In this document: one piece after another, positions 1-9,652 of the stretch | How the letters are laid out: each line of letters opens with the position of its first letter | Numbering within the stretch: the stretch's first letter is position 1 | NCBI RefSeq assembly: GCF_003048535.1 | Contig: NZ_PIRQ01000007.1 | Coordinates: 1 to 64,000, forward strand | DNA length: 64,000 bases | Reading direction: 5' to 3' | Source of the DNA: Campylobacter concisus | GTDB lineage: Bacteria > Campylobacterota > Campylobacteria > Campylobacterales > Campylobacteraceae | Translations under genes and position numbers: made by a program | The notes under the pieces: generated by a model | What the model was told of the DNA's origin: nothing | The model's database searches: none | What the model saw: the letters and a program-made list of their open reading frames with translations, nothing else

Positions 1-148
1 TCTTACTAATACTTTAGAAATTTCTTATTAATTTTCTTTCTTATTTATAAAGTCTTTTTATTGGATTTTGATAATTTTTATAAGCTATTTTTAATTTATA
101 TGGTTAGATTAATATTTGTAAGAATTTGTAGTAAATATAAATTTTAAT

Positions 149-172
149 CTTGCCCCTACAATCAGGAGCAAG
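149..172 (-). terminator. Rho-independent terminator of the ABC-F gene
   Basis: Nine-base arms separated by a six-base loop; read on the minus strand every position pairs if one G-U wobble is allowed, and the stem is followed by an A/T-rich stretch. It lies 12 bases beyond the stop codon of the ABC-F gene. The remaining bases 1-148 are AT-rich and I see no gene in them. Confidence 0.65.
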
Positions 173-184
173 AAATAACAAATT

Positions 185-1774
185 TTAGCTCTCAAGCCCT
201 AAATTTGCTCTATATTCTTCGTAAGTACCTTTAAAATCAACCACTTCGCCATTGCCTTTTAGGTGTAAAATTCTATTTGCAAAGGCGTCTATTAGCTCCC
301 TGTCGTGGCTCACGCAGATAACTGAGCCATTAAAATTATAAAATGCCTCGCCAAGCGCGATGATAGCCTCGAGGTCTAGGTGGTTATTTGGCTCATCCAT
401 GACAAGTAAATTTGGTCTGTGAAGCATGAGTTGAGCTAGTCTAACGCGGTGTTTTTCGCCACCGCTTAGCGCGCCCACTGCCTTTTCTTGCTCGGCACCG
501 CTAAAGAGCATCCTGCCAAGGCACTTTCTGATCTCGTCGATGTCCTTGTTTTTGGCATCTTGCAAGTACTCATAAAGCTTTAGCTCGCCATCTATCTTAT
601 TTACCGTATCTTGCGCAAAATATCCAAGCTCGATGGTCGCGCCTATATGCACCTCACCCGCATCAGGCTTTATCTCGCCCATTATGATCTTGCAAAGTGT
701 GCTTTTACCAACGCCGTTATGACCGATGATGGCTAGTTTGTCGCCCTTTTCAAGCTTAAAGTTAAAATTTTCAAATATCACCTTATCATCAAATTTCTTA
801 CTTATATTTTTTAGCTCAATTAGCTCGTTTCCTATCTCGCGGTTTGCACGAAATAGAATGCTAGGATCACGCCTGCTTGATACTGCGATCTCAGCGATAT
901 CTAATTTTTCAAGCTGTTTTGCACGAGAGGTTGCCTGCTTTGCCTTGCTCGCATTTGCTGAAAATCTCGCGATAAATTTCTCCAGCTCCTCTTTCTCTTT
1001 TAGCTTCTTGTCATGCTCCATCTCATGCTGCTTTGCGATCAAATTTGCAGCCATATACCAGTCGTCATAGTTGCCTGAAAACTCGCGAATTTTCTTAAAA
1101 TCCACATCCAAAATGTTTGTGCAAACTCTATTTAAAAAGTGTCTGTCGTGGCTGATAACCACAAGCGTGCCCTCGTGGCGGTTTAGCTCGTTTTCTAGCC
1201 ATGCGATCGCGTCTATATCAAGGTTGTTTGTTGGCTCGTCTAAAAATAAAATATCTGGCTTTGGAAATAGCACTTGAGCTAGCAAAACCTTAACTTTATC
1301 TGAGTTTTCAACCTCACTCATTAGCTTATCAAATTCATTTAGCCCTAGTGAGCTTAAAATTTTTTCTATCCTAGTCTCGTACTCGTAGCTTGGATCTTCC
1401 TCGGCGCTTATCATCTCAAGCTCGCTTAAGCGCTCATTTATCTCATCAGTAAATTCCTCGCTCATATAGAGCTTCTCTTTCTCTTTTACAGCGTCATATA
1501 GGCGTTTGTTGCCATAAAGCACCGCATCTTTTAGCGTGAAATTTTCAAACGCAAACTGATCTTGCCCAAGCACACCAACTTTTAGTCCATTTTCTATGAT
1601 GATCTCGCCGCTAGTTGGCTCGATAGCTCCGCTTAAAATTTTTAAAAATGTCGATTTACCAGCGCCATTTGCACCGATTAGTCCGTATCTGTTGTGGCGA
1701 TTTAGCTTTAAATTTACATCCTCAAATAGCAAACTGCTTGCAAATCTTTGAGTAAGTCCCCTAACTTCTAACAT
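185..1774 (-). CDS. ABC-F family ATPase, YbiT-like
   Basis: Soluble protein with two ABC ATPase domains and no membrane segments, as in ABC-F translation factors that act at the ribosomal E site. Walker A motifs are at residues 34-42 (GANGAGKST) and 351-359 (GHNGVGKST); the second domain has a normal LSGGE signature near 436 and a Walker B ending LLVMDEPNNHLD. In the first domain the signature loop is degenerate while VLLAQ and LDEPTNNLD are kept, a pattern I recall from E. coli YbiT, whose length (about 530) also matches the 529 residues here. A basic linker of about 70 residues rich in K, E and A joins the domains. Exact ribosomal role is unknown; it could also be a resistance-type ABC-F, but that is less likely. 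Confidence 0.88.
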   Translation of the reverse strand: MLEVRGLTQRFASSLLFEDVNLKLNRHNRYGLIGANGAGKSTFLKILSGAIEPTSGEIIIENGLKVGVLGQDQFAFENFTLKDAVLYGNKRLYDAVKEKEKLYMSEEFTDEINERLSELEMISAEEDPSYEYETRIEKILSSLGLNEFDKLMSEVENSDKVKVLLAQVLFPKPDILFLDEPTNNLDIDAIAWLENELNRHEGTLVVISHDRHFLNRVCTNILDVDFKKIREFSGNYDDWYMAANLIAKQHEMEHDKKLKEKEELEKFIARFSANASKAKQATSRAKQLEKLDIAEIAVSSRRDPSILFRANREIGNELIELKNISKKFDDKVIFENFNFKLEKGDKLAIIGHNGVGKSTLCKIIMGEIKPDAGEVHIGATIELGYFAQDTVNKIDGELKLYEYLQDAKNKDIDEIRKCLGRMLFSGAEQEKAVGALSGGEKHRVRLAQLMLHRPNLLVMDEPNNHLDLEAIIALGEAFYNFNGSVICVSHDRELIDAFANRILHLKGNGEVVDFKGTYEEYRANLGLES

Positions 1775-1838
1775 TATTTTTCCTTGAATTTATTTTTTTT
1801 GCGATTTTGCCTAAAAATTGATTAAAAAGCCATTTTTG

Positions 1839-2384
1839 CTACTTTAGCCTAAAATGACCTGTGATCTTGTAGTTATAAAGTATATTTTCTTCCTGCACGC
1901 CAGAGCCAATATTGTGGATGACAAGCGGTATTTGGCCTTCAAATTTATCTGAGATCACACCGATGTGAGGTAAATTTCTTGGCAGCATCCATGTGACGAT
2001 ATCGCCCGGCAAAAATTTATCATCACTCACCTCAAAACCTTTTCTTTTTAGATAGGTAGCGATGTTTAAAACACGCCTGTGATCGATGTTTTTATCAGCC
2101 TTTTTAAGTCCCCATTTTTTAGGATAGCTTGCGAAATTTCTACTTATATCTTCAAAAATGAGCCTTTGTAGATCCATATCCTGATGCCGCAGTGCCCTTA
2201 CCACAACGTCGGTGCAAACGCCCTTTTTGATATTCACGTCGCCCATAGGATAAGTAAGACTTTCGTAACTTGGATCGTAACTTATCGTCACGCCGATCTG
2301 CGACCTAGCGTCATTTACAAATTTGCTCGCCGAAAAGGCAAAAATTTGCGTGGCAAAAAGAGCCAAAAGTAGAAATTTCTTCAT
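1839..2384 (-). CDS. DUF1287 family exported protein (NlpC/P60-like fold)
   Basis: 181 residues with an N-terminal Sec signal peptide (KKFLLLALFATQIFAFSA). The mature part carries the marks of DUF1287: GVCTDVVVRAL with the candidate nucleophilic cysteine near residue 57, PGDIVTW, LPHIGVIS with a candidate histidine, and HNIGSG. The family resembles cysteine peptidases of the NlpC/P60 fold, so a cell-wall or amidase role in the periplasm is plausible but unproven. It starts 3 bases after the stop of pgi and is probably the last gene of a galU-pgi-DUF1287 transcript. Confidence 0.8.
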   Translation of the reverse strand: MKKFLLLALFATQIFAFSASKFVNDARSQIGVTISYDPSYESLTYPMGDVNIKKGVCTDVVVRALRHQDMDLQRLIFEDISRNFASYPKKWGLKKADKNIDHRRVLNIATYLKRKGFEVSDDKFLPGDIVTWMLPRNLPHIGVISDKFEGQIPLVIHNIGSGVQEENILYNYKITGHFRLK

Positions 2385-2387
2385 TTT

Positions 2388-3608
2388 CTACTTTAAAAGC
2401 ATAGTTTTTAGGATACGTTTTCCTATCTCAACGCCTGGCTGATCGTAGGTGTTGATGCCTAACATGATGCCAGTGGCCGAGGTAAGCAACTCGTAGTAGA
2501 AAATGAGCCAGCCAGCGTGAAACTCATCAAGCCTCTCAAGCGTGATCGTATCGACACTTATGCCCTCTTGCACCAGCGCCATAGCAGTCGCGTCGCACTG
2601 CAAATTTATAAGCTCATTTAGGCTTAGACCCGCCACAAAATCGCACTCTTCAAGCCCTTTTAGGCTAAAGCTTGGGATAGTCTTGTCGCTTGCGTGATCT
2701 TTTATCTTTATAAATGTCACGCTCTTATCTTTTACGCCGTCCATGATAAGCTGCAAAAAGCTGTGCTGATCGCGGCTGCCGACAAGTCCAACTGGCGTAA
2801 GGCCGACCCTTTTATAGCCTCTTTTTTTACCAAGGCTCTCCGCCCAAAGCTGCACGTACCAGTCGTTAAATTCAAAAAATCTATCGCAATAGCTAAAAAT
2901 GACATTTATACTTGCGTTTCTGCTAGTAGCGTAGTGGTAAGCTTTAGCGACTATGGAGCTATCTTTTTGCTCGATGTATTGCTTCTTGCAAGCAAGTGCG
3001 CCCTCCAGTAGTGCCTTTATATCGTAGCCACAGATACCAAGAGGCACAAGGCCTATCGCACTTAGCACGCTAAATCTACCGCCAACGTTTTTTGGAATGT
3101 TAAAAAATTTGATGCCATTTTCTTTGGCGAAATTTTCTAAATTTGTCCCAGGATCGGTGATTATGAGAAAATTTTTGCCTAAATTTTTAGGCTTAAAGTC
3201 ATCAAGCAAGCACTTAAAAATAGTGATTGTCTCGATCGTATTGCCTGATTTTGAGCTTATTATAAAAAGCGTCTCGTCAAAATTTACTCCATCAAGCGTG
3301 TTTTTGTAGCTGCAAGGATCGACATTATCTAAAAATAAAAGCTCTCTTTTTATCCCCTTTGTGCCATCAAGCATCGATTTTAGCGCCTTTACGCCAAGAC
3401 TGCTGCCACCGATACCAACTAGCACGACATTTTTGATATGAGCTAGCCCCTTTTCATACTCCTCGATCTCGCCTAGTAAATTTTGCCCAAGCACTGGCAG
3501 GTGGTAGTAGCCTATCTCGCCGCTTTCGTACTCGTCATTTATGCGTTTGGCGTAGGAGTCAATGACTTCGCTACTTGCAAAGTTAAATTTAAATGAAGTT
3601 TCTATCAT
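2388..3608 (-). CDS. pgi: Glucose-6-phosphate isomerase
   Basis: Interconverts glucose 6-phosphate and fructose 6-phosphate. The sugar-isomerase motifs are present: VGIGGSSLG for phosphate binding, SSKSGNTIETI, and a C-terminal GINTYDQPGVEIGK. At 406 residues it is the short form usual in Campylobacterales rather than the approximately 550-residue enterobacterial enzyme. Its ATG overlaps the galU stop as ATGA, so the two are translationally coupled. In Campylobacter, which usually lacks a complete glycolysis, the enzyme mainly serves gluconeogenesis and sugar-nucleotide supply, which fits its pairing with galU. Confidence 0.95.
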   Translation of the reverse strand: MIETSFKFNFASSEVIDSYAKRINDEYESGEIGYYHLPVLGQNLLGEIEEYEKGLAHIKNVVLVGIGGSSLGVKALKSMLDGTKGIKRELLFLDNVDPCSYKNTLDGVNFDETLFIISSKSGNTIETITIFKCLLDDFKPKNLGKNFLIITDPGTNLENFAKENGIKFFNIPKNVGGRFSVLSAIGLVPLGICGYDIKALLEGALACKKQYIEQKDSSIVAKAYHYATSRNASINVIFSYCDRFFEFNDWYVQLWAESLGKKRGYKRVGLTPVGLVGSRDQHSFLQLIMDGVKDKSVTFIKIKDHASDKTIPSFSLKGLEECDFVAGLSLNELINLQCDATAMALVQEGISVDTITLERLDEFHAGWLIFYYELLTSATGIMLGINTYDQPGVEIGKRILKTMLLK

Positions 3609-4426
3609 TTACTGCGCTCGTAAAAGAAATTTGTAGCCTCGACGAACCCATCGATACTGCCGCAGTCAAACCTCTTACCCTTAAATTTATAAGCCAGCAC
3701 CATGCCATCTTTTGCCTGCGTTTTTAGCGCGTCTGTAATCTGAATTTCGCCGTTTTTACCTGGCTTTGTTCGCTCTAAGATATTAAAAATATCTGGCGTT
3801 AGGATGTAGCGCCCGATTATCGCTAAATTTGTCGGAGCCTCGGCAGGATCAGGCTTTTCAACCATATCATCGACCATTATTAGATCATCTTCTATAAATC
3901 TACCACTTACAACGCCGTAAGACTTGGTCTGCTCTTTTGGCACTTCCATTACTGCAACGACGCTACAACGATACTTTTCATAAATTTTAACCATCTGTGA
4001 AAGCACGCCCTCACCATTTTCATTTATGCATAGATCATCTGCCAAAATGACTCCAAATGCTTCATCTCGAACTAGAGTTTTGCCTGTATAAATAGCATGT
4101 CCAAGCCCTTTCATAGCATTTTGTCTCGTAAATGAAAATGTACATGAGCTCATTAAATTTCTAACCTCGCTAAGCAGCGACTCTTTTGAGCTACCTGCGA
4201 TCTCTTTTTCTAGCTCGTAGCTGATGTCAAAATAGTCCTCAAGCGCCCTTTTTCCGCGTCCTGTGACAAAGGCCATATTATCCATGCCAGCCTCAAGCGC
4301 CTCATCAACTCCGTAGTGAATGAGCGGTTTTGTAAGGATCGGCAACATCTCTTTTGGGAGCGATTTTGTAGCTGGTAAAAACCTCGTTCCATATCCAGCC
4401 GCTGGAAATAGGCAAGTTTGTATCAT
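3605..4426 (-). CDS. galU: UTP-glucose-1-phosphate uridylyltransferase
   Basis: Makes UDP-glucose from UTP and glucose 1-phosphate for surface polysaccharide synthesis. The N-terminus holds the nucleotidyltransferase signature with GYGTRFLPATK and PKEMLPI (residues 11-29), and further on VEKPDPAEAPTNLAIIGRY and GKNGEIQITDAL are typical of GalU rather than of glucose-1-phosphate thymidylyltransferase. Length (273) is normal. A Shine-Dalgarno sequence AAGGA sits 6 bases before the ATG. First gene of the galU-pgi-DUF1287 group; divergently oriented from the IMPACT-family gene across about 126 AT-rich bases that must hold both promoters. Confidence 0.95.
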   Translation of the reverse strand: MIQTCLFPAAGYGTRFLPATKSLPKEMLPILTKPLIHYGVDEALEAGMDNMAFVTGRGKRALEDYFDISYELEKEIAGSSKESLLSEVRNLMSSCTFSFTRQNAMKGLGHAIYTGKTLVRDEAFGVILADDLCINENGEGVLSQMVKIYEKYRCSVVAVMEVPKEQTKSYGVVSGRFIEDDLIMVDDMVEKPDPAEAPTNLAIIGRYILTPDIFNILERTKPGKNGEIQITDALKTQAKDGMVLAYKFKGKRFDCGSIDGFVEATNFFYERSK

Positions 4427-4552
4427 TTTAGTCCTTCATGAAAAATTGCAAAATTCTACTATCTTTTCCTTAATAATATAAATTTCTCTGAATTTACAAG
4501 GCTTTAATTAGCAAATTGATAAGATTTTTAAAATTTTAAAAAAAGAGCAAAT

Positions 4553-5194
4553 TTGCAGACGATTGATAGGATTTTTAAAGCCCAGCTTGATATAAAAAAG
4601 TCAAATTTTTTGGCATTTTTGTGCCCGATAAGCGAATTTAAAAGCTTGCATGAACGCCTAAAAGAAGAGCATTTTAAGGCCGTTCATGTAGTTTGGGCAA
4701 CAAGGGAGTTAAACAAATACGGACAAATCGTTGAAAATCAAAGTGATGACGGCGAGCCAAAGGGCACTAGCGGTCAGCCAAGCCTAAATGCGCTAAGGGG
4801 CGCTGAGCTAATAAATGTTGGTGTCTTGATAGTTCGCTACTTTGGCGGGATAAAGCTTGGCACTGGAGGGCTTGTAAGAGCCTACTCTGGAGCTGTAAAT
4901 GAAGTAATAAATAAAGCGATAAAAGATAGTGGCGTGATGAAATTTGAGATAAAAGATGAGATCAAATTTTTTACGCCGTTTTCGCTGATGAGCCGCTTTG
5001 AGCACTATTTTGCCACTAAAAATTTAAGTGAGTTTGAAAGAGAATTTAATGACTCTGGAGCGATCTGGAGCATAAATTTAAACGAGGCTGAGTTTGCCGA
5101 GCTATTTAAATTTTGCAAAGAATTTGAAGCAAGCGAATTTAAATTTTTAGCCCTTGCACTTAGTGGCAAGAGTTTATTCGCTCATCAAAGCTAA
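4553..5194 (+). CDS. IMPACT/YigZ (UPF0029) family protein
   Basis: 213 residues. The family signature is plain: NQSDDGEPKGTSGQP (residues 62-76) followed by VGVLIVRYFGGIKLGTGGL and VRAYSGAV. Bacterial YigZ proteins share the fold of eukaryotic IMPACT and bind nucleic acid or ribosomes; the bacterial function is not well defined. A C-terminal ferredoxin-like segment follows the IMPACT domain as in YigZ. The start is a TTG with only a weak upstream purine stretch (AAAGAG), and I see no better in-frame start, so the N-terminus is slightly uncertain. It precedes lgt by 39 bases. Confidence 0.87.
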   Translation: MQTIDRIFKAQLDIKKSNFLAFLCPISEFKSLHERLKEEHFKAVHVVWATRELNKYGQIVENQSDDGEPKGTSGQPSLNALRGAELINVGVLIVRYFGGIKLGTGGLVRAYSGAVNEVINKAIKDSGVMKFEIKDEIKFFTPFSLMSRFEHYFATKNLSEFEREFNDSGAIWSINLNEAEFAELFKFCKEFEASEFKFLALALSGKSLFAHQS

Positions 5195-5233
5195 ATCATT
5201 GTAAAATCGCAAAAATTTAAAAAGAAAGTAAAA

Positions 5234-6049
5234 ATGGAAATTTGGAACGATATTTATAACCACTTTAACCCAGTCGCCTTTAGTATCTTTGGCTTTAGCG
5301 TGCATTGGTATGGGCTTATGTATATTTTAGCCCTTGTTTTAGCACTTGCCATGGCAAAGTATCTCGTTAAAAAAGATAAAATCCTAATCTCAAATCAGCT
5401 CTTGGATAATTACTTTTTCTGGGTTGAAATAGGCGTTATTTTAGGCGCTAGGCTTGGCTGGGTTTTAGTCTATTCAGGCGAAGTAAGCTACTACTTGACG
5501 CAACCTTGGCAAATTTTTAATCCATTTCATAACGGCGAATTTATAGGAATTCGTGGCATGAGTTACCACGGAGCAGTAGTTGGCTTTTTGCTTGCGACAT
5601 ATCTATTTTGCAAAAGGTATAAACAAAATTTATGGCAGCTACTTGATCTTTGTGCGGTTTGCATACCTTTTGGCTATACATTTGGCAGGATCGGAAATTT
5701 CTTAAATCAAGAGCTTTTTGGACGAGTTACAGATGTGCCTTGGGCCATAAATGTTTTTGGCCAACCAAGACATCCTAGTCAGCTTTATGAGGCATTCTTA
5801 GAAGGTTTAGTTATTTTTATTATTTTATTTTTATATAGAAAATATAAGAAATTTAATGGCGAGCTGATCGCACTTTATGCTATTTTATACACTTTTACAA
5901 GATTTATTTGCGAGTTTTTTAGAGAGCCTGATTCAGGACTTGGATTTATTATTTTTAATCTTTCAATGGGTCAAATTTTATCACTTATCATGTGTGGTTT
6001 TGGAATTTTTGTTTATGCTATGCTTTATAAAAAATTTTCAAAGCTCTAA
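5234..6049 (+). CDS. lgt: Prolipoprotein diacylglyceryl transferase
   Basis: Inner-membrane enzyme that transfers diacylglycerol from phosphatidylglycerol to the lipobox cysteine of prolipoproteins, the first step of lipoprotein maturation. Several hydrophobic helices are visible across the 271 residues, starting with [15 protein letters not shown]. The Lgt signature is seen as [14 protein letters not shown], and the catalytic region as [21 protein letters not shown] is also conserved. Lipoprotein substrates in this same window include the amino-acid-binding lipoprotein at 30.8-31.6 kb and FlpA at 47.4-48.6 kb. Confidence 0.96.
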   Translation: MEIWNDIYNHFNPVAFSIFGFSVHWYGLMYILALVLALAMAKYLVKKDKILISNQLLDNYFFWVEIGVILGARLGWVLVYSGEVSYYLTQPWQIFNPFHNGEFIGIRGMSYHGAVVGFLLATYLFCKRYKQNLWQLLDLCAVCIPFGYTFGRIGNFLNQELFGRVTDVPWAINVFGQPRHPSQLYEAFLEGLVIFIILFLYRKYKKFNGELIALYAILYTFTRFICEFFREPDSGLGFIIFNLSMGQILSLIMCGFGIFVYAMLYKKFSKL

Positions 6050-6103
6050 TATAAGTGTTTAAAAAATATTAAAGTAAAAATCTGCTAGCATTAGCTTTAT
6101 CAA

Positions 6104-6131
6104 TTAATACTAATATTTAAATTAGTATTAA
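6104..6131. promoter_or_regulatory. Perfect inverted repeat in the frdCAB promoter region
   Basis: Two perfect 11-base arms (left TTAATACTAAT, right ATTAGTATTAA) separated by ATTTAA, ending 37 bases before the frdC start. A sequence resembling a Campylobacter sigma-70 -10 element (GATAAT) follows at about 6137-6142, so the repeat would cover the usual -35 position, where a regulator could bind. It is not followed by a T-run, so a terminator for lgt is less likely. The regulator is unknown. Confidence 0.5.
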
Positions 6132-6168
6132 GAAATGATAATTTATTTCAAATTTCTTAGGAGGGCTC

Positions 6169-6867
6169 ATGACCGGGCTTATAGAAGGTTTTTTGGGAAA
6201 ACGGTCGTACGACAAAAAAAGTCGCACTCCAGCCGCTTGGGATAGATGGCAAAGTATTACAGGGTTTATTTTGGCCTGTTTTATATTGTGCCATATGGTT
6301 TTTACTTCTACTATACTACTTGGTAAAGACGCATTTAACGCTGTCGTAGGGTTTGCGGAGGCTAAATTTTTATTCGGCGAGGCTACATGGTGGATCACTA
6401 ACGTCATAGCCGCGGTAATATTCGCCGTTTTTATCGCTCACGCGTTTTTAGCTATGAGAAAATTTCCAGCAAACTACAGACAATATCTAATGTTTAGAGG
6501 CCACAAAGACCGCATGAAGCACCTTGATACTACGCTTTGGTGGTTTCAGTTTTTAACCGGTTTTGCGCTATTTTTCGCAGCCAGCGCACATCTAGTGGAT
6601 ATAGTCTTTGGCGGACATATTACTGCCGACAAATCAGCGGCTGCATTTCATCAACTAGAAATTTTCTACTTCGCACTACTTGTTTTTATGGTCGTTCACG
6701 CCAGTATCGGTATGTACCGCTTGTATGTCAAATGGATAAGCATTGATGGTGCAAATAAGCACGAAATGTTTGCCAAAAGAAATAAGGCAAAAACAATTGT
6801 ATTTGCCGTTTATGGCATACTTGCTATAATTGCGCTAATCGCCGATTTCGTGTGGATCAGCCATTAA
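6169..6867 (+). CDS. frdC: Fumarate reductase di-heme cytochrome b subunit
   Basis: Membrane anchor of the menaquinol:fumarate reductase, passing electrons from menaquinol through two b hemes to FrdB. 232 residues with five predicted membrane helices. The four heme-ligand histidines of the Wolinella enzyme (H44, H93, H143, H182) have counterparts here at H42, H91, H141 and H177, and E64 matches the Wolinella Glu66 position. The gene is first in frdCAB, the order seen in Campylobacterales, with a very good ribosome binding site (AGGAGGG) ending 4 bases before the ATG. An inverted repeat lies just upstream. Confidence 0.95.
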   Translation: MTGLIEGFLGKRSYDKKSRTPAAWDRWQSITGFILACFILCHMVFTSTILLGKDAFNAVVGFAEAKFLFGEATWWITNVIAAVIFAVFIAHAFLAMRKFPANYRQYLMFRGHKDRMKHLDTTLWWFQFLTGFALFFAASAHLVDIVFGGHITADKSAAAFHQLEIFYFALLVFMVVHASIGMYRLYVKWISIDGANKHEMFAKRNKAKTIVFAVYGILAIIALIADFVWISH

Positions 6868-6881
6868 AAAGGAGCTAGAAG

Positions 6882-8900
6882 ATGAATGTAAAATATTATG
6901 ATGCATTGGTAATTGGTGGTGGTCTAGCTGGTCTTAGAGCTGCTGTGGCTGCTGGAGAAAAGGGCTTAAGCACCGTCGTTTTAAGCCTAATACCTGTAAA
7001 ACGCTCGCACTCTGCGGCTGCGCAAGGCGGTATGCAAGCCTCTTTGGGAAATTCAAAAATGAGCGAAGGCGATAACGAGGACGTACACTTTGCCGACACC
7101 GTAAAAGGTAGCGACTGGGGCTGCGATCAGCAAGTAGCGCGTATGTTTTGTCAAACCGCGCCTAAGGCGATTCGCGAGCTAGCGGCTTGGGGCGTGCCTT
7201 GGACTCGTATAACAAAAGGCGAGAGAAGCGCTATCATCAACGCTCAAAAAACGACTATCGTAGAAAAAGAAGAGGTCCACGGACTCATCCACTCTCGCGA
7301 CTTTGGCGGAACTAAAAAATGGAGAACATGCTTTACGGCCGACGCCACCGGTCACACTATGCTTTTTGCCGTAGCAAACGAAGCTCTAAAGCACAACGTC
7401 GAAATCCACGATAGAAAAGAAGCTATCGCGCTAATCCACGCAAACAACCGCTGTTACGGTGCGATCGTTCGCGATCTAGTTAACGGCGAGATCACGGCAT
7501 ACGTCGCAAAAGGCACACTAATCGCCACGGGCGGCTACGGTAGGGTTTATAAGCACACTACAAACGCCGTAGTTTGCGAAGGTATCGGCGCAGCCATCGC
7601 TCTTGAGACCGGCGTAGCTCAGCTAGGAAATATGGAAGCTGTTCAGTTTCACCCGACTCCTATCGTTCCAAGCGGTATCTTACTAACGGAAGGTTGCCGC
7701 GGCGACGGCGGAATTTTACGCGACGTGGACGGATATCGCTTTATGCCTGATTATGAGCCTGAGAAAAAAGAACTAGCTAGCCGCGACGTCGTAAGCCGCC
7801 GCATCATGGAGCATATCCGCGCAGGCAAGGGCGTACCTAGCCCATACGGATATCACGTTTGGCTAGATATCTCGATCCTAGGACGCGAGCATATCGAGAA
7901 AAACTTACGCGATGTTCAAGAAATTTGCGAAATTTTTAACGGTATCGATCCTGCCGACACCGAAGTGTATACCGACGAAAACGGTCGCCAACGCGGTAAA
8001 GGCTGGGCGCCGATCCTACCTATGCAGCACTACTCTATGGGCGGCATAAAAACTAAGCCAACTGGCGAGAGCCCGACGCTAGCGGGTCTATTTAGCGCTG
8101 GCGAGGCTGCGTGCTGGGATATGCACGGATTTAACCGCCTAGGTGGTAACTCCGTTTCAGAAACGGTCGTCGCGGGCATGATCGTTGGTGACTATTTTGC
8201 CGACTACTGCGGCAGCCACGAGATAGATATAAATACCGCAGATATCGAAAAATTCGTTAAAAAAGAAGAAGACTATTTAAAGAGCCTGGTCGAAAAAGAG
8301 GGCAAATTTAACGTATTTGAGATCAAAAACAAGATGAAAGACATCATGTGGGAGCACGTAGCGATCTTTAGAACGGGTGAAGGTCTAGCCGTAGCGGTAA
8401 AAGAGCTAGAAGAGCTTTATAAGCAATCTTTGGACGTCAAAGTCACAAATAAGGCGCTATTTGGCAACCCTGAGCTTGAGGAAGCCTACCGCGTACCAAA
8501 GATGCTAAAACTAGCCCTTTGTATCGCAAAAGGCGCGCTTGATCGCACAGAAAGCCGCGGAGCGCACTGCCGCGAAGACTATCCGAAACGCGACGACCTA
8601 AATTGGCTAAACAGAACTCTAACTAGCTGGAAAGAGGGCGATACGCTACCGACTATCGTGTATGAGCCACTTGATATTATGAAAATGGAGATGCCACCAG
8701 CATTCAGAGGCTATGGTGCGAAAGGTAATATTATTGAGCATCCAGATAGTGCCATCCGCCAAAAAGAGGTCGATGAAATTCGTGAGAAAATGCAAGCTGA
8801 AGGTAAGAGCAGACAAGAAATTCAAGAAGCGCTAATGCACTACGATCTTCAACCAAAATATAAAGCACCAAACGAAAGAGCAGGAATAGGATATGAGTAG
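6882..8900 (+). CDS. frdA: Fumarate reductase flavoprotein subunit
   Basis: Catalytic subunit reducing fumarate to succinate at the cytoplasmic membrane face. The dinucleotide fold is seen at residues 9-18 ([10 protein letters not shown]), the covalent FAD histidine at H43 in [10 protein letters not shown], and substrate-site motifs as [13 protein letters not shown] and [12 protein letters not shown]. 672 residues is the length of the epsilonproteobacterial form. It follows frdC by 14 bases and overlaps frdB by 8 bases. Base composition is odd: a hand count gives 35 G+C of 60 at 7681-7740, with many CGC and GCC codons, well above most of the window, while the last 250 bases are less G+C-rich. 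Together with frdB this looks like mosaic ancestry. Confidence 0.97.
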   Translation: MNVKYYDALVIGGGLAGLRAAVAAGEKGLSTVVLSLIPVKRSHSAAAQGGMQASLGNSKMSEGDNEDVHFADTVKGSDWGCDQQVARMFCQTAPKAIRELAAWGVPWTRITKGERSAIINAQKTTIVEKEEVHGLIHSRDFGGTKKWRTCFTADATGHTMLFAVANEALKHNVEIHDRKEAIALIHANNRCYGAIVRDLVNGEITAYVAKGTLIATGGYGRVYKHTTNAVVCEGIGAAIALETGVAQLGNMEAVQFHPTPIVPSGILLTEGCRGDGGILRDVDGYRFMPDYEPEKKELASRDVVSRRIMEHIRAGKGVPSPYGYHVWLDISILGREHIEKNLRDVQEICEIFNGIDPADTEVYTDENGRQRGKGWAPILPMQHYSMGGIKTKPTGESPTLAGLFSAGEAACWDMHGFNRLGGNSVSETVVAGMIVGDYFADYCGSHEIDINTADIEKFVKKEEDYLKSLVEKEGKFNVFEIKNKMKDIMWEHVAIFRTGEGLAVAVKELEELYKQSLDVKVTNKALFGNPELEEAYRVPKMLKLALCIAKGALDRTESRGAHCREDYPKRDDLNWLNRTLTSWKEGDTLPTIVYEPLDIMKMEMPPAFRGYGAKGNIIEHPDSAIRQKEVDEIREKMQAEGKSRQEIQEALMHYDLQPKYKAPNERAGIGYE

Positions 8901-9612
8901 AAAAATAACCATAAAAGCATTTAAATATAATCCGTTAAGCAAAATTTCAAAGCCGCATTTTGCGACCTACGAGTTAGAAGAGACTGATGGTATGACATTA
9001 TTTATCGCGTTAAATATGATTCGCGAGAAATTTGACCCAGATCTTAGCTTTGACTTTGTTTGTCGTGCTGGAATTTGTGGAAGTTGTGGCATGCTTGTAA
9101 ATGGTAAGCCAAGATTAGCTTGTAGAACTCTTACTAAAGATTTTGAAAGCGGAGTAATTGAGCTTATGCCTTTGCCAGTATTTAAGTTACTAAAAGACTT
9201 AAGCGTAGATACGGGTAACTGGATGAATGCGATGAGCAGGCGTGTGGAGAGCTGGATACATACAGACCACGAGACAGATATCTCTAAGCTTGAGGAAAAG
9301 GTTGAGCCTGAAGTAGCGCAAGAGGTATTTGAGCTTGACCGCTGCATCGAGTGCGGTATCTGCGTGGCTGCATGCGGTACGGCTATCATGAGACCTGATT
9401 TCATCGGTGCGGTCGGACTTAACCGCGTAGCTAGGTTTAAAATCGACGCGCTTGATAAACGAACCGATGAGGACTTTTATGAGCTTATCGGCGACGATGA
9501 CGGAGTGTTTGGCTGTATGACTTTGCTAGGCTGTGAAGACAACTGCCCTAAACACTTACCACTTCAAAGCCGCATAGCTTATATGCGTAGAAAAATGGCT
9601 GCTATAAAGTAG
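8893..9612 (+). CDS. frdB: Fumarate reductase iron-sulfur subunit
   Basis: Carries electrons from the cytochrome b subunit to the flavoprotein. Three cluster motifs are complete: [2Fe-2S] cysteines C57, C62, C65 and C77; then C151, C154, C157 with C161, and C208, C214 and C218, which together ligate the [4Fe-4S] and [3Fe-4S] clusters. 239 residues, normal length. The 8-base overlap with frdA implies coupled translation. The first part of the gene is low in G+C (21 of 60 at 9001-9060 by hand count) and the part after about 9250 is visibly richer. Confidence 0.96.
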   Translation: MSRKITIKAFKYNPLSKISKPHFATYELEETDGMTLFIALNMIREKFDPDLSFDFVCRAGICGSCGMLVNGKPRLACRTLTKDFESGVIELMPLPVFKLLKDLSVDTGNWMNAMSRRVESWIHTDHETDISKLEEKVEPEVAQEVFELDRCIECGICVAACGTAIMRPDFIGAVGLNRVARFKIDALDKRTDEDFYELIGDDDGVFGCMTLLGCEDNCPKHLPLQSRIAYMRRKMAAIK

Positions 9613-9616
9613 AAAA

Positions 9617-9633
9617 GGGGCTGTAAAAGCCCC
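9617..9633 (+). terminator. Terminator hairpin after frdCAB
   Basis: Perfect six-base G+C-rich arms (GGGGCT and AGCCCC) around a five-base loop, four bases after the frdB stop. The following sequence is A/T-rich but lacks a pure T-run. It also lies just beyond the stop of the opposing small membrane-protein gene and could serve both directions. Confidence 0.6.
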
Positions 9634-9652
9634 AAATTTACTTCTAAATTTA

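Noticed and set aside
8967..9404. 145-codon minus-strand frame inside frdB
   Set aside because: Covers the iron-sulfur cluster region of frdB in antisense; serine-rich with no start signal.
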